A DNA stretch of 64,000 nt from Candidatus Proximibacter danicus (GTDB lineage Bacteria; Pseudomonadota; Gammaproteobacteria; Burkholderiales; Rhodocyclaceae): contig JADJUC010000031.1 in assembly GCA_016710885.1 (NCBI GenBank), positions 24,258-88,257 of the forward strand. The letters are read 5' to 3'. The position numbers were made by a program, and so were the translations under genes. Positions 35,354 to 42,862 of this stretch are shown piece by piece (position 1 is the stretch's first letter; every line of letters begins with the position of its first letter). Below the pieces are notes generated by a model that was given only the letters and a program-made list of their open reading frames with translations, was not told the origin of the DNA and made no database searches.

Positions 35354-36297
35354 CCGCCGCGCACGCCCAGTTGCCGGAAATCGGCGGCCAGGCTGATCTG
35401 GCCGATCCGCACTCGGTACTAATTGCCATTGAAGACATTTTCAATCGTCGTTTCGGTAAGGCATGGCCGCAGGCGGTCCTTGCCCGTGCCATCAACGATG
35501 TGGCGCGCGCCTACGGCGGTCAGTTTTCCGGCTTGCTCGCCTGCGACACCCCTTACCACGACTTGCGTCACACGCTCGACACAGCGCTGGCCATGGCCCG
35601 CATGGTCGATGGCCACGAAGCTTCGCGACAGCGCCCGGGTCCAGCTTTCGGCGCAGAGCTTTGCTTGGTCGGCGTGCTGTTGGCGCTGTTTCACGACATC
35701 GGCTTCGTGCGCCGTAAAGGTGAGGAAGCCTTTACCGGTGCGCAACTGGTGCGCATTCACGAAGGGCGTGGCATTGAATTCGCGGTGGCCTTTTTCGAAC
35801 GCGCCGGCCTGCCGCAGTATCAGCCGATGGCCCGGTTGATCCTGGCCACCGCCTTCCGCGAGAACCTGGACACCCTGTTCGCCGCGCACAACAGCACCGA
35901 AGTTGCGCTGGCCTGCATGACCGCCAGCGCCGACGTGCTCAGCCAACTTTCCGACCGCTTCTACCTCGAACGCTGCCGTGATTTTCTCTACCAGGGGTTC
36001 GTGCTCGGCGGCATGGACCGCATCACCAACAGTGACGGTGTTGAAAGCATCCTTTACCAGAACGCGGAAGACCTGCTGCGCAAGACGCCCTGGTTTTTCG
36101 AGTCGGTGATCATGAAGCGCCTTGAACACGACCTGCGCGGCACCTACCGCTATCTCGACGACCATTTCGGTGGCCAGAACCCCTACGTACGCTCGATGTT
36201 CGCCAACATCGAATTTCTCAAGAATGTCGTCGACAGCGAGGATTTCTCGCGCTTGCGCCGTCACCCGCAACCGCTTTTCTGCGCCCACGCAGCCTGA
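35350..36297 (+). CDS. HD-domain phosphohydrolase, PDEase-like
   Basis: This 315-aa protein has a GTG start coupled to a leader peptide. The HD superfamily metal-binding set is visible as PYHDLRHTLDTALAM and LLALFHDIGFVRRKG. A region rich in helices follows, with LACMTASADVLSQLSDR. The YHDLRHxxD pattern is closer to cyclic-nucleotide phosphodiesterases than to HD-GYP proteins, which are excluded by the absence of a GYP motif. The substrate is not known. A CRP-type site upstream makes a cyclic-nucleotide link attractive but unproven. Confidence 0.7.
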   Translation: MTAAHAQLPEIGGQADLADPHSVLIAIEDIFNRRFGKAWPQAVLARAINDVARAYGGQFSGLLACDTPYHDLRHTLDTALAMARMVDGHEASRQRPGPAFGAELCLVGVLLALFHDIGFVRRKGEEAFTGAQLVRIHEGRGIEFAVAFFERAGLPQYQPMARLILATAFRENLDTLFAAHNSTEVALACMTASADVLSQLSDRFYLERCRDFLYQGFVLGGMDRITNSDGVESILYQNAEDLLRKTPWFFESVIMKRLEHDLRGTYRYLDDHFGGQNPYVRSMFANIEFLKNVVDSEDFSRLRRHPQPLFCAHAA

Positions 36298-36311
36298 ACG
36301 CTGCCCCGCCC

Positions 36312-36566
36312 TTGGATTGTCGCCCCGACTGCGCTGCCTGCTGCATCGCGCCCTCGATCACCAGCCCGCTGCCCGGCATGCCGAACGGCAAGCCGGCCGG
36401 GATGCGCTGCGTTCAGCTCGACGAGCAGAACCGCTGCCGCGTCTTCGGTCGGCCGGAGCGACCGGCCTTCTGCGCCGGCCTGCAGCCATCGGCCGAAATG
36501 TGCGGCGACTCGCGCGAACAGGCCGTTGCCTGGCTGACGCGACTGGAAAGGGCGACTGCGCCCTGA
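36312..36566 (+). CDS. YkgJ-family cysteine-cluster protein
   Basis: This 84-aa protein starts at a TTG (36312), since the family begins right at the first cysteines. The motif CRPDCAACC is followed by GMRCVQLDEQNRCRVF and RPAFCAGLQP. These cysteines form the zinc- or iron-binding cluster of the YkgJ (UPF0153) family, whose role is unknown. It sits 14 bases after the HD-domain gene and 38 bases before uppP, probably in one transcript. Confidence 0.8.
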   Translation: MDCRPDCAACCIAPSITSPLPGMPNGKPAGMRCVQLDEQNRCRVFGRPERPAFCAGLQPSAEMCGDSREQAVAWLTRLERATAP

Positions 36567-36604
36567 ATGCTAGAATCCGGGTCTTTCCCTTGCGCTAGCC
36601 TCCT

Positions 36605-37429
36605 GTGGACCCGATCCTCCTCCTCAAAGCCCTGATCCTCGGCCTCGTCGAAGGTTTCACCGAATTCCTGCCGATCTCCTCGACCGGCCACCTGATTCTC
36701 GCCGGCGACCTGCTCGACTTCAACGACGAGCGCGGCAAGCTGTTCGAGATCGTCATCCAGTCCGGCGCCATCCTCGCCGTCTGCTGGGAATACCGGGCCA
36801 GGATCATTTCAGTGGTCAGCGGCCTGACGCGGGAACGCGCCGCCCAACGCTTCACCCTCAACCTGTTCGTTGCCTTCCTGCCGCTGGCCGTGCTCGGCCT
36901 GCTCTTCGGCAAGGCGATCAAGGCCAACCTGTTCAACCCGATCGCCGTAGCCACCACCTTCATCCTCGGCGGCTTCATCATTCTCTGGGCTGAAAAGCGC
37001 GAGCACCGCATCCGCTTCGAGACGGTCGACGAACTGGGCCTCGTCGATGCCTTCAAGCTTGGCCTGGCCCAGGCGCTGGCGCTGATTCCCGGTACCTCGC
37101 GCTCCGGCGCCACGATCATCGGCGGCCTGTTCCTCGGCCTGTCGCGCAAGGCCGCGACCGAGTTCTCCTTCTTCCTTGCCATCCCGACGCTGGGCGCCGC
37201 CACGGTCTACCAGCTCTACAAGGAACGCCACCTGCTCAGCCTCGACGATCTCGGCATGTGGGTCGTCGGATTCATTGCCGCCTTCGTCTCCGCTTTCCTC
37301 TGCGTACGCTGGCTGCTGCGCTACATCTCCAGCCACGACTTCGTGCCCTTCGCCTGGTATCGCATCGTCTTCGGCCTGATCGTTCTCGGTACCGCCTATT
37401 CGGGAGTGGTCGACTGGTCGCATGGCTGA
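36605..37429 (+). CDS. uppP: Undecaprenyl-diphosphatase
   Basis: This 274-aa polytopic protein has a GTG start. Both catalytic motifs are present: LVEGFTEFLPISSTGHL near the N-terminus and PGTSRSGATIIGG in the middle. It dephosphorylates undecaprenyl diphosphate at the inner membrane to recycle the lipid carrier for peptidoglycan and other glycans. High activity confers bacitracin resistance (BacA). It overlaps the next gene by eight bases, suggesting coupling. Confidence 0.96.
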   Translation: MDPILLLKALILGLVEGFTEFLPISSTGHLILAGDLLDFNDERGKLFEIVIQSGAILAVCWEYRARIISVVSGLTRERAAQRFTLNLFVAFLPLAVLGLLFGKAIKANLFNPIAVATTFILGGFIILWAEKREHRIRFETVDELGLVDAFKLGLAQALALIPGTSRSGATIIGGLFLGLSRKAATEFSFFLAIPTLGAATVYQLYKERHLLSLDDLGMWVVGFIAAFVSAFLCVRWLLRYISSHDFVPFAWYRIVFGLIVLGTAYSGVVDWSHG

Positions 37430-38309
37430 TGGCCCGCTAACTGACTACAGCCAACCGGGCCCATTCGCCGTCGACATCAGCAACGGCGAATGGCAGGACA
37501 CCGGATGCAATCGACGCCTGCCCTGGCGACGCTATCAAGCACAGACCTTCGACGGTGCGCCCCTGGCGCCGGCACTGCGGGTCTTGTACTCGCACGGCCT
37601 TGGCGGTTCGTGCGCCAGCGGCGCAGACTGGCTGGGCCACTGGGCCTCGTGGGGTATCACTGCCATTGCCATTCAGCACCCCGGTACCGACGAAGCGGCA
37701 CTTGCCTCCGGATCCCCTCTTGCCCTGCGCCACTTGCTGCGTACGGCAGTCGACGCCACACAACTCGCCAACCGCCAGCATGATCTGCTTTTCGCACTCG
37801 AGCGTATCGCCGAGGAGGCCCCCGCCGCACTTGGCATTTCCGGCCACTCTTACGGCGCCGTCAGCGCCCTGCGCCTGATCGGCGAACGCCGTGGCCGCGA
37901 CGATCTGCCTGCCGACCCACAGATCAAAGCCGCCATACTTTTCAGCCCCTCTGCGCGTGGCGGCTCACTACCGCTGGCCGAGCGCTTCGCCAGGGTTGCG
38001 CTGCCCTGCCTGCACCTGAGCGGCAGCCGCGACAACGGCATCGGCCCCGGCGACATCAAGGCTGCCGACCGCTGTCTGCCCTTCCGGCACATGCCCGGAC
38101 CACACCAAAGCCTACTGGTGCTGGATGGTGCCGACCACCGGAGTCTGGCGGGGCAAGGGCACGGGAGCGCGCTGCAACGTCGTCGCCTGCAGGCGGCCAG
38201 CACAGCCTTCTGGCTCGGTCATCTTGCCGGCGATGCCGATGCTGCCAACTGGCTGAATGAAGGCTTGCCGAAGATGCTGGCAGCGGGGGATCGGCTGGTA
38301 AGCAGGTAG
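37422..38309 (+). CDS. Alpha/beta hydrolase, PAF-acetylhydrolase/dienelactone-like
   Basis: This 295-aa protein has the oxyanion region LRVLYSHGLGGSCASG, the nucleophile elbow GISGHSYGAV (Ser) and a C-terminal His in LVLDGADHRSLAG. A probable catalytic Asp is in LSGSRDNGIG. The extended HGLGGS and the long region after strand 4 resemble predicted dienelactone hydrolases or PAF acetylhydrolases. There is no signal peptide, so it is cytoplasmic. The substrate is unknown. It overlaps uppP at its start. Confidence 0.8.
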   Translation: MADGPLTDYSQPGPFAVDISNGEWQDTGCNRRLPWRRYQAQTFDGAPLAPALRVLYSHGLGGSCASGADWLGHWASWGITAIAIQHPGTDEAALASGSPLALRHLLRTAVDATQLANRQHDLLFALERIAEEAPAALGISGHSYGAVSALRLIGERRGRDDLPADPQIKAAILFSPSARGGSLPLAERFARVALPCLHLSGSRDNGIGPGDIKAADRCLPFRHMPGPHQSLLVLDGADHRSLAGQGHGSALQRRRLQAASTAFWLGHLAGDADAANWLNEGLPKMLAAGDRLVSR

Positions 38310-38419
38310 GTCGTTTTATCGGAACCGGACATGGCCAATCGGCCTTTGCGGACAATGCTCCTCGCCTTGACCCTGCGACTTAGCCAGACTAGACTAACTG
38401 AAAACTTATGGAGAGTGCC

Positions 38420-38668
38420 ATGCAAGCCGTCAACATGCTGCAAGCCAAATCTACCTTATCTCGCCTGGTGGAAGCCATTGAACAGGGCCAGGAGCGGGAA
38501 ATCGTGATTGCCCGGAACGGCCGCCCTGCGGCCAAGCTGGTGCCGATAGATGCCGCCCCGGCGGGGATGCGCATAGGCGTAGCCAAGGGCGCGTTTGAAG
38601 TGCCTGACAACATTGATGCGCACAATGACGAAGTGTCGCAGTTGTTCACCGGCGGGGTATCCGCTTGA
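38420..38668 (+). CDS. Phd/YefM-type antitoxin
   Basis: This 82-aa protein starts at the ATG at 38420, which has GGAGAG upstream; the ATG at 38408 sits on that ribosome site and is less likely. The N-terminal DNA-binding fold shows VNMLQAKSTLSRLVEAIEQG followed by EIVIARNGRPAAKLVP, diagnostic for Phd/YefM. The C-terminal tail should bind the PIN toxin. It overlaps the toxin gene by four bases. Together they form a type II toxin-antitoxin operon at the left flank of the CDI array. Confidence 0.9.
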   Translation: MQAVNMLQAKSTLSRLVEAIEQGQEREIVIARNGRPAAKLVPIDAAPAGMRIGVAKGAFEVPDNIDAHNDEVSQLFTGGVSA

Positions 38669-39051
38669 ACCTCCTTCTCGACACCCATGTGGCTTTGTGG
38701 GCCATCACGGATAGTCCGAAACTGCCGGCGACGGCCCGCGAGTTGATTGCCTCTCCAAGAACGAATGTCTGGGTCAGCGTCGCGAGTATTTGGGAAATCG
38801 CCATCAAGCACTCGCTTGGGCGTGGTGACATGCCGATTTCCGGCCAGGATGCGCTGCGCTATTTTTCGGAATCCGGATATCGGCACCTGCCTATCGAGCC
38901 CGAACACGCTGTCGCCATCGAAAATTTGCCTGCGTACCACAGCGACCCGTTTGACCGCATCCTTGTCGCCCAAGCGCTTGTAGAACCGATGCGATTGATG
39001 ACTCATGACACGTTAGTCGCCCGTTACAGCGACACCATCATCAAGATTTGA
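38665..39051 (+). CDS. PIN-domain ribonuclease toxin (VapC-like)
   Basis: This 128-aa protein has a TTG start overlapping the antitoxin stop. The PIN-domain acidic residues are visible: Asp in LLLDTHVALWAI, Glu in SIWEIAIKHSLG, and Asp pair in SDPFDRILVAQAL. The final THDTLVARY is typical. Such toxins cleave tRNA or rRNA unless bound by the Phd-like partner. The frame is intact. It ends before a short repeat-rich stretch leading into the CDI array. Confidence 0.92.
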   Translation: MNLLLDTHVALWAITDSPKLPATARELIASPRTNVWVSVASIWEIAIKHSLGRGDMPISGQDALRYFSESGYRHLPIEPEHAVAIENLPAYHSDPFDRILVAQALVEPMRLMTHDTLVARYSDTIIKI

Positions 39052-39132
39052 GAGAAAAAAGGGGGGCAGACCCTGTGAGCTTCCCCCGAAATTTCGTCTG
39101 CCTGTTGATGTTCGCTGTTGATGTTCGCCTTC

Positions 39133-39248
39133 GATTGACCCGTATTTGCATTTTTGACTGACCCACTATCAACACCGGGGAATGGCGTGCGGAGGCGACT
39201 CCAAAGCACTGATGGCGGGTCAATGAAATGCGATCATGTGGGTCAATC
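39133..39248. repeat. Short element with inverted GATTGACCC/GGGTCAATC ends, IS21-like remnant
   Basis: GATTGACCC (39133-39141) and GGGTCAATC (39240-39248) are perfect inverted repeats. Internal copies TGACCCAC (39159-39166) and GCGGGTCAAT (39215-39224) repeat the motif on each side. Multiple GGGTCAA copies at each end are typical of IS21-family termini, here with only about 50 bases between. It abuts the stop of the truncated FhaB-like unit 5 and probably caused or marks that truncation. Bases 39052-39132 hold only a GTTGATGTTCGC tandem pair. Confidence 0.5.
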
Positions 39249-42200
39249 TCATGTGAAATTCAACAGCATATCGCTCGACAGGTTGAAACCACTGCTTGAT
39301 GCGCTGGCGCTGGCGTGGTTGGCAATATCGCTGGTCGTGAGAGTGGCGGTACTCAGGCGGTTCTTGTTGTCGTCAATCGCCTTCTGCGCACTGGTGATGG
39401 CGCTGCCTTTGAGGTCGGTGTCGCCTTTCACGTCTACGTCGAAGCCTTTGCCGCCGGCGCGGATCGCCGATTGTTCGGTCACGCTGGTGTAGTCGCTCTC
39501 GATCCTGCTGTTGCTGGCACTCACGCTGCCGCTCACCGGTGTGGCGCCGACGCAAAGAGGCGGAATGCACAGGCTGACACTGACGCCAAGGCTCTTCTGC
39601 TTGCTGTCGTAGGTGCTGGTGTCCTGCAGGCTTTCGATAGCGAGGTCGCCGCCGATGTCGGCTTTGACCTGCTCGCCCTTGGCTACGGCGCCCTTCATCG
39701 TGGTGTCGCCACCGCTCTTGAGGGTGAGGGTGTCGCCCGCTGTTACATGGGTATTGCTGTGGCTCACGTCCTGCCCGTCGGCCTTGCCCTTGCCGCCGGA
39801 GACACCGGCCTGGATGGTGAAGCCGTTCTGCGTGCCGCCGACCATGAAGCCAATGCCGACACTGGTGCTGCTGTTCTGGTTGGTGCTGTGCTGGTCAGCG
39901 GTGTTTCTTGCGGCGAGCAGGCGAATTTCATCCTCGGCGGTGAGGGTGAGGTTTCTGGCGGCGGTGGCTTTGGTGCCTTGCAGGAGGATGTCGCTCTGCT
40001 CGCCGTCACCGCTCGCTTCGATGCGGATGTCGCGGCCGGCGGTGAGGTTAGAGACAGCGGCGGTGTCGCTGGTTTGCGTACTCTTGCTCTGGCTCTTTGA
40101 GCCGCCGATGCTGAGGTTGATGCCGACACCACCCATCTTGTCGGCGACGTTGGTGTCGCGATAGTCGGCAACTTCGCCCTTGTCGTTGAGGACGGGTATC
40201 TGGTTGTCCTTGACCGTGCCATCGGCAAGCGCCACGGTCTTGCCTTGTCCGGCCTCCAGGGCGGCATAGGCGTTGTAGCCGGCCAGCCCGGTGCTGGCGG
40301 CGGCCAGCGCCTTCATGCGCGGGTCGCTGGTGTCCTTTGCAGCTTCGCTCATCTGCTGCGCGGTCTGGATGGCGGTGATCACGGGGTTGCTGAAGGCAAC
40401 GGTGAAGCCGGATTGTTTGGATTTGGTTTCGGTTGTGGTGCGGCTGGTTTCTCTTGCCTCCTTGATGTCGACCGTCTTCGCCGCGATGTCGATGTCACCC
40501 TTTGGCGCGATTACGTCGCTGCCCACCTGCTTGTAGGTCTCTCCAGCCAGCAGGAGAACATTGCCGTCGGTGCTGCCCACGGTGCTCCTGGCCGCCAGCG
40601 TGGCATCGGTCTTTTGATCGGTGCTCTGCTGCTTGCTGCCAATGGTGAAGCCGACACCGCCGCTGCTGAAGAGGCCGGATTGTTTCGTCTTGCTGTAGTG
40701 GGTTTCGTTGTGGCTTTCGGCGGCGGCTTCGATGTTGAGGTTGCGGGTGGCGATGAGGGTGGTGTCGTTGGTCGCCACCACATTGCTGCCCTTGATCGCG
40801 ATATCCCGGTCGGCGATGAGCGTGGTGCTGTCGCCGCTGAAGGTACTGGCGATGGCGGTGGTGTCGCTGCGGGTGTCGCGGGTGGTAGTCGTCTTGCTGG
40901 AGAGGAAGCCGCTCTTCGTGGTGCGTGAGGCGGCCTCGCTGTGTTGACTGGCTTCGCCGGCTTCGATGGTGATGTCCTTGCCGGCTGTAACTACGAGGGC
41001 GCCTTCGTTGCTGGTCACGCTGGCGGCGCGGGCGCTGACGCTTTGCCCGGCCTGCAGGCGGATGTCGCCGCTGCTTTCGATGACGCTGCCGGTCTCGTGC
41101 ATTTCGCCCTGGCGGCGGTAGTTGTTGCCGTCGAGCATGAGGCCGCTGGCGGTGGATTCGGTCACGGTGGCGAGCTGGATGTCGTTGCCGGCGATCAGGG
41201 TGGTGCGGCTGGCCGGGCTGGCCGGGCCGGCTGCGGTGGGGGCGGTGTTGATGAGGTGGGCGGCCAAGAGGGCGATGTCGCCGCCAGCTTCGAGTTGCAG
41301 GGTGCCGCCTGGGTTTTTCACATGCAGGCTGGCCAGGCGGGTGATGGCGGTGCTTTGCAGGCTGGCGTGGGCGTTACCGCCGGTGTGCGATTCGGTGACG
41401 CTGGCGACCGTGAGCTTGCGGCCGGCGGTGGCCTGCAGGGCGTTATCGGCTTCGATGCTGCCACCGATATTGTCGAGGTTGCTGCGGGCGGTGAGCGCGA
41501 CCTGTTCGCCGCTGATACGGCCGGCGAGGTTCTTGATGTTGTCGGCGGTGAGGGATACCAGCTGGCGGCCGGCCAGGGTGCCCATGTTGGTGAGGTCGCC
41601 GCTCACGTCGAGGTTGATGCTGTTGGCGGCCAGCAGGCCGCCGCTGGCGTCGAGGTCGCCGGGCTGGACGCGGGCGTAGAGCTGCGGGGTCAGCACTTTC
41701 TGGGTGCTGCCGTCGGAGAGCGTCACTTCCTTTTCCACCAGCCAGACCATGTCGGTGGTGAGCTGGGCCATCTGGTCGGCAGAGAGGGCAACGCCGGGGA
41801 TGAGGTTCCAGGCCTGGGCCACGGTGATGCCGGCGTTCATCAGGGCCAGATATTGGGCTTCCTCGTTGGCGTAACCGGTAAGGAAACGCCGCCCGGTGAG
41901 CTGGGCGATCTGCTCGGTGATCAGGCGCTGTTCGTAGAAGCCGTCGCCGAGGCGTTTCTGGGTGGTGGCGGGGTCGAGACTGAGCTGGGCCAGCATGTAG
42001 TCGGAACTGATCCACTGGCGGTAGCTGGCAAAGCGCGGGTCGGTTTCGATCAGGTAGCGGCCGGTGGGGTTGGGGTTGTTGTGGTAGGGGCTGTTGTTGG
42101 GCAGGGCGCCGGGGGCGTTCACCGTGGCAACAACACCGGCGGGGCCGCCGGCGGTTGCCGGCGTATTGACCTCGGTGATGCGAGCGACGTTGCTGCCGGA

Positions 42201-42626
42201 ACCCACGGCGGCAGTAACGCCATTGGCGCCGGCAGCGCCCTGGTTGACGGCCCCGACACTGAGGTTGCTGATCTGCGTGGCGGTGCCGGCGATGGCCTGG
42301 TTGGCGGTCATTTTGGCAACGGCCACATCAAAGGTGGCCAGGGTGTAGGGGCCGTCGTTGTAGGGGCTGTTGGTGGTGCGGTGGTTCTTGTACGAACAGA
42401 ACTCGTACCACTTGCACTTCTTGCGGTAGTAGAGCGAGGTGTAGCCGGTTTCGCTCTTCTGCGTCTGCCCCTGCAGCGAAGTGGCGGTGTAGCCGGCCAT
42501 GTCGAGCAGGATATTGCCGCCGGCCATGATCTCGCTCTTGTCGTTATTGACGGTGCCGGTGAGATGGAAGGAAAACTGTGCTACGCCCCAAATTTCGCTT
42601 TGTCTTTTAAGAAAAGTTTCCACCAT
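39249..42626 (-). CDS. FhaB/CdiA-like exoprotein fragment, unit 5 (scaffold X, no toxin end)
   Basis: This 1125-aa open frame has true homology from about residue 15 (QFSFHLTGTVNNDKSEIMAG). It matches units 1 and 2 through YLIETDPRFASYRQW, DPATTQKRLGDGFYEQRL and beta-helix repeats (LIADRDIAIKGSNVVATND). It ends SSGFNLSSDMLLNFT without the pretoxin region, the VENN-like boundary or a toxin. There is no ESPR signal or TPS domain, so it cannot be secreted as it stands. Its first codons overlap the unit 4 immunity gene. This is best seen as a silent, truncated copy. Confidence 0.85.
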   Translation of the reverse strand: MVETFLKRQSEIWGVAQFSFHLTGTVNNDKSEIMAGGNILLDMAGYTATSLQGQTQKSETGYTSLYYRKKCKWYEFCSYKNHRTTNSPYNDGPYTLATFDVAVAKMTANQAIAGTATQISNLSVGAVNQGAAGANGVTAAVGSGSNVARITEVNTPATAGGPAGVVATVNAPGALPNNSPYHNNPNPTGRYLIETDPRFASYRQWISSDYMLAQLSLDPATTQKRLGDGFYEQRLITEQIAQLTGRRFLTGYANEEAQYLALMNAGITVAQAWNLIPGVALSADQMAQLTTDMVWLVEKEVTLSDGSTQKVLTPQLYARVQPGDLDASGGLLAANSINLDVSGDLTNMGTLAGRQLVSLTADNIKNLAGRISGEQVALTARSNLDNIGGSIEADNALQATAGRKLTVASVTESHTGGNAHASLQSTAITRLASLHVKNPGGTLQLEAGGDIALLAAHLINTAPTAAGPASPASRTTLIAGNDIQLATVTESTASGLMLDGNNYRRQGEMHETGSVIESSGDIRLQAGQSVSARAASVTSNEGALVVTAGKDITIEAGEASQHSEAASRTTKSGFLSSKTTTTRDTRSDTTAIASTFSGDSTTLIADRDIAIKGSNVVATNDTTLIATRNLNIEAAAESHNETHYSKTKQSGLFSSGGVGFTIGSKQQSTDQKTDATLAARSTVGSTDGNVLLLAGETYKQVGSDVIAPKGDIDIAAKTVDIKEARETSRTTTETKSKQSGFTVAFSNPVITAIQTAQQMSEAAKDTSDPRMKALAAASTGLAGYNAYAALEAGQGKTVALADGTVKDNQIPVLNDKGEVADYRDTNVADKMGGVGINLSIGGSKSQSKSTQTSDTAAVSNLTAGRDIRIEASGDGEQSDILLQGTKATAARNLTLTAEDEIRLLAARNTADQHSTNQNSSTSVGIGFMVGGTQNGFTIQAGVSGGKGKADGQDVSHSNTHVTAGDTLTLKSGGDTTMKGAVAKGEQVKADIGGDLAIESLQDTSTYDSKQKSLGVSVSLCIPPLCVGATPVSGSVSASNSRIESDYTSVTEQSAIRAGGKGFDVDVKGDTDLKGSAITSAQKAIDDNKNRLSTATLTTSDIANHASASASSSGFNLSSDMLLNFT

Positions 42627-42862
42627 TTGAAAAAGAATAGCGCGACGTTATAAATCGAAAAAATCGCACAGCCAAAAACAACAACCGGAATTCCAACGTA
42701 TTGCGCATGAGCGCCACCTTCTCTTAGCATCCGGGCAACTAGATTTGCAGTTAATGCGAACACAAGCAGACTCCATGGCGCAAGAACAAGAACAAGCACA
42801 TTTTTCAGAGTTCTTTGTTTTCCGTTTTTATGCAGAATGTAACGAACAAAGCCGTCTGTCAT
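42581..42862 (-). CDS. Candidate immunity protein of unit 4, small membrane protein
   Basis: This 93-aa protein has two hydrophobic helices (VLVLVLAPWSLLVFALTANL and GIPVVVFGCAIFSIYNVALF) and a lysine-rich tail. Its ATG overlaps the toxin stop as ATGA (42862-42859), the tight arrangement expected of a cdiA-cdiI pair. Inner-membrane immunity proteins usually accompany pore-forming or membrane-acting toxins, which agrees with the hydrophobic unit 4 C-terminus. I do not recognise a family. The role is inferred from position. Confidence 0.65.
   Translation of the reverse strand: MTDGFVRYILHKNGKQRTLKNVLVLVLAPWSLLVFALTANLVARMLREGGAHAQYVGIPVVVFGCAIFSIYNVALFFFKWWKLFLKDKAKFGA

Noticed and set aside
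40941..42653. 570-codon plus-strand frame across unit 5, and similar frames at 44254-46350, 52942-55005 and 59947-62016
   Set aside because: These are antisense to FhaB-like repeats and consist of Gly/Ala/Val/Asp-rich low-complexity sequence. They recur only because the scaffold recurs.
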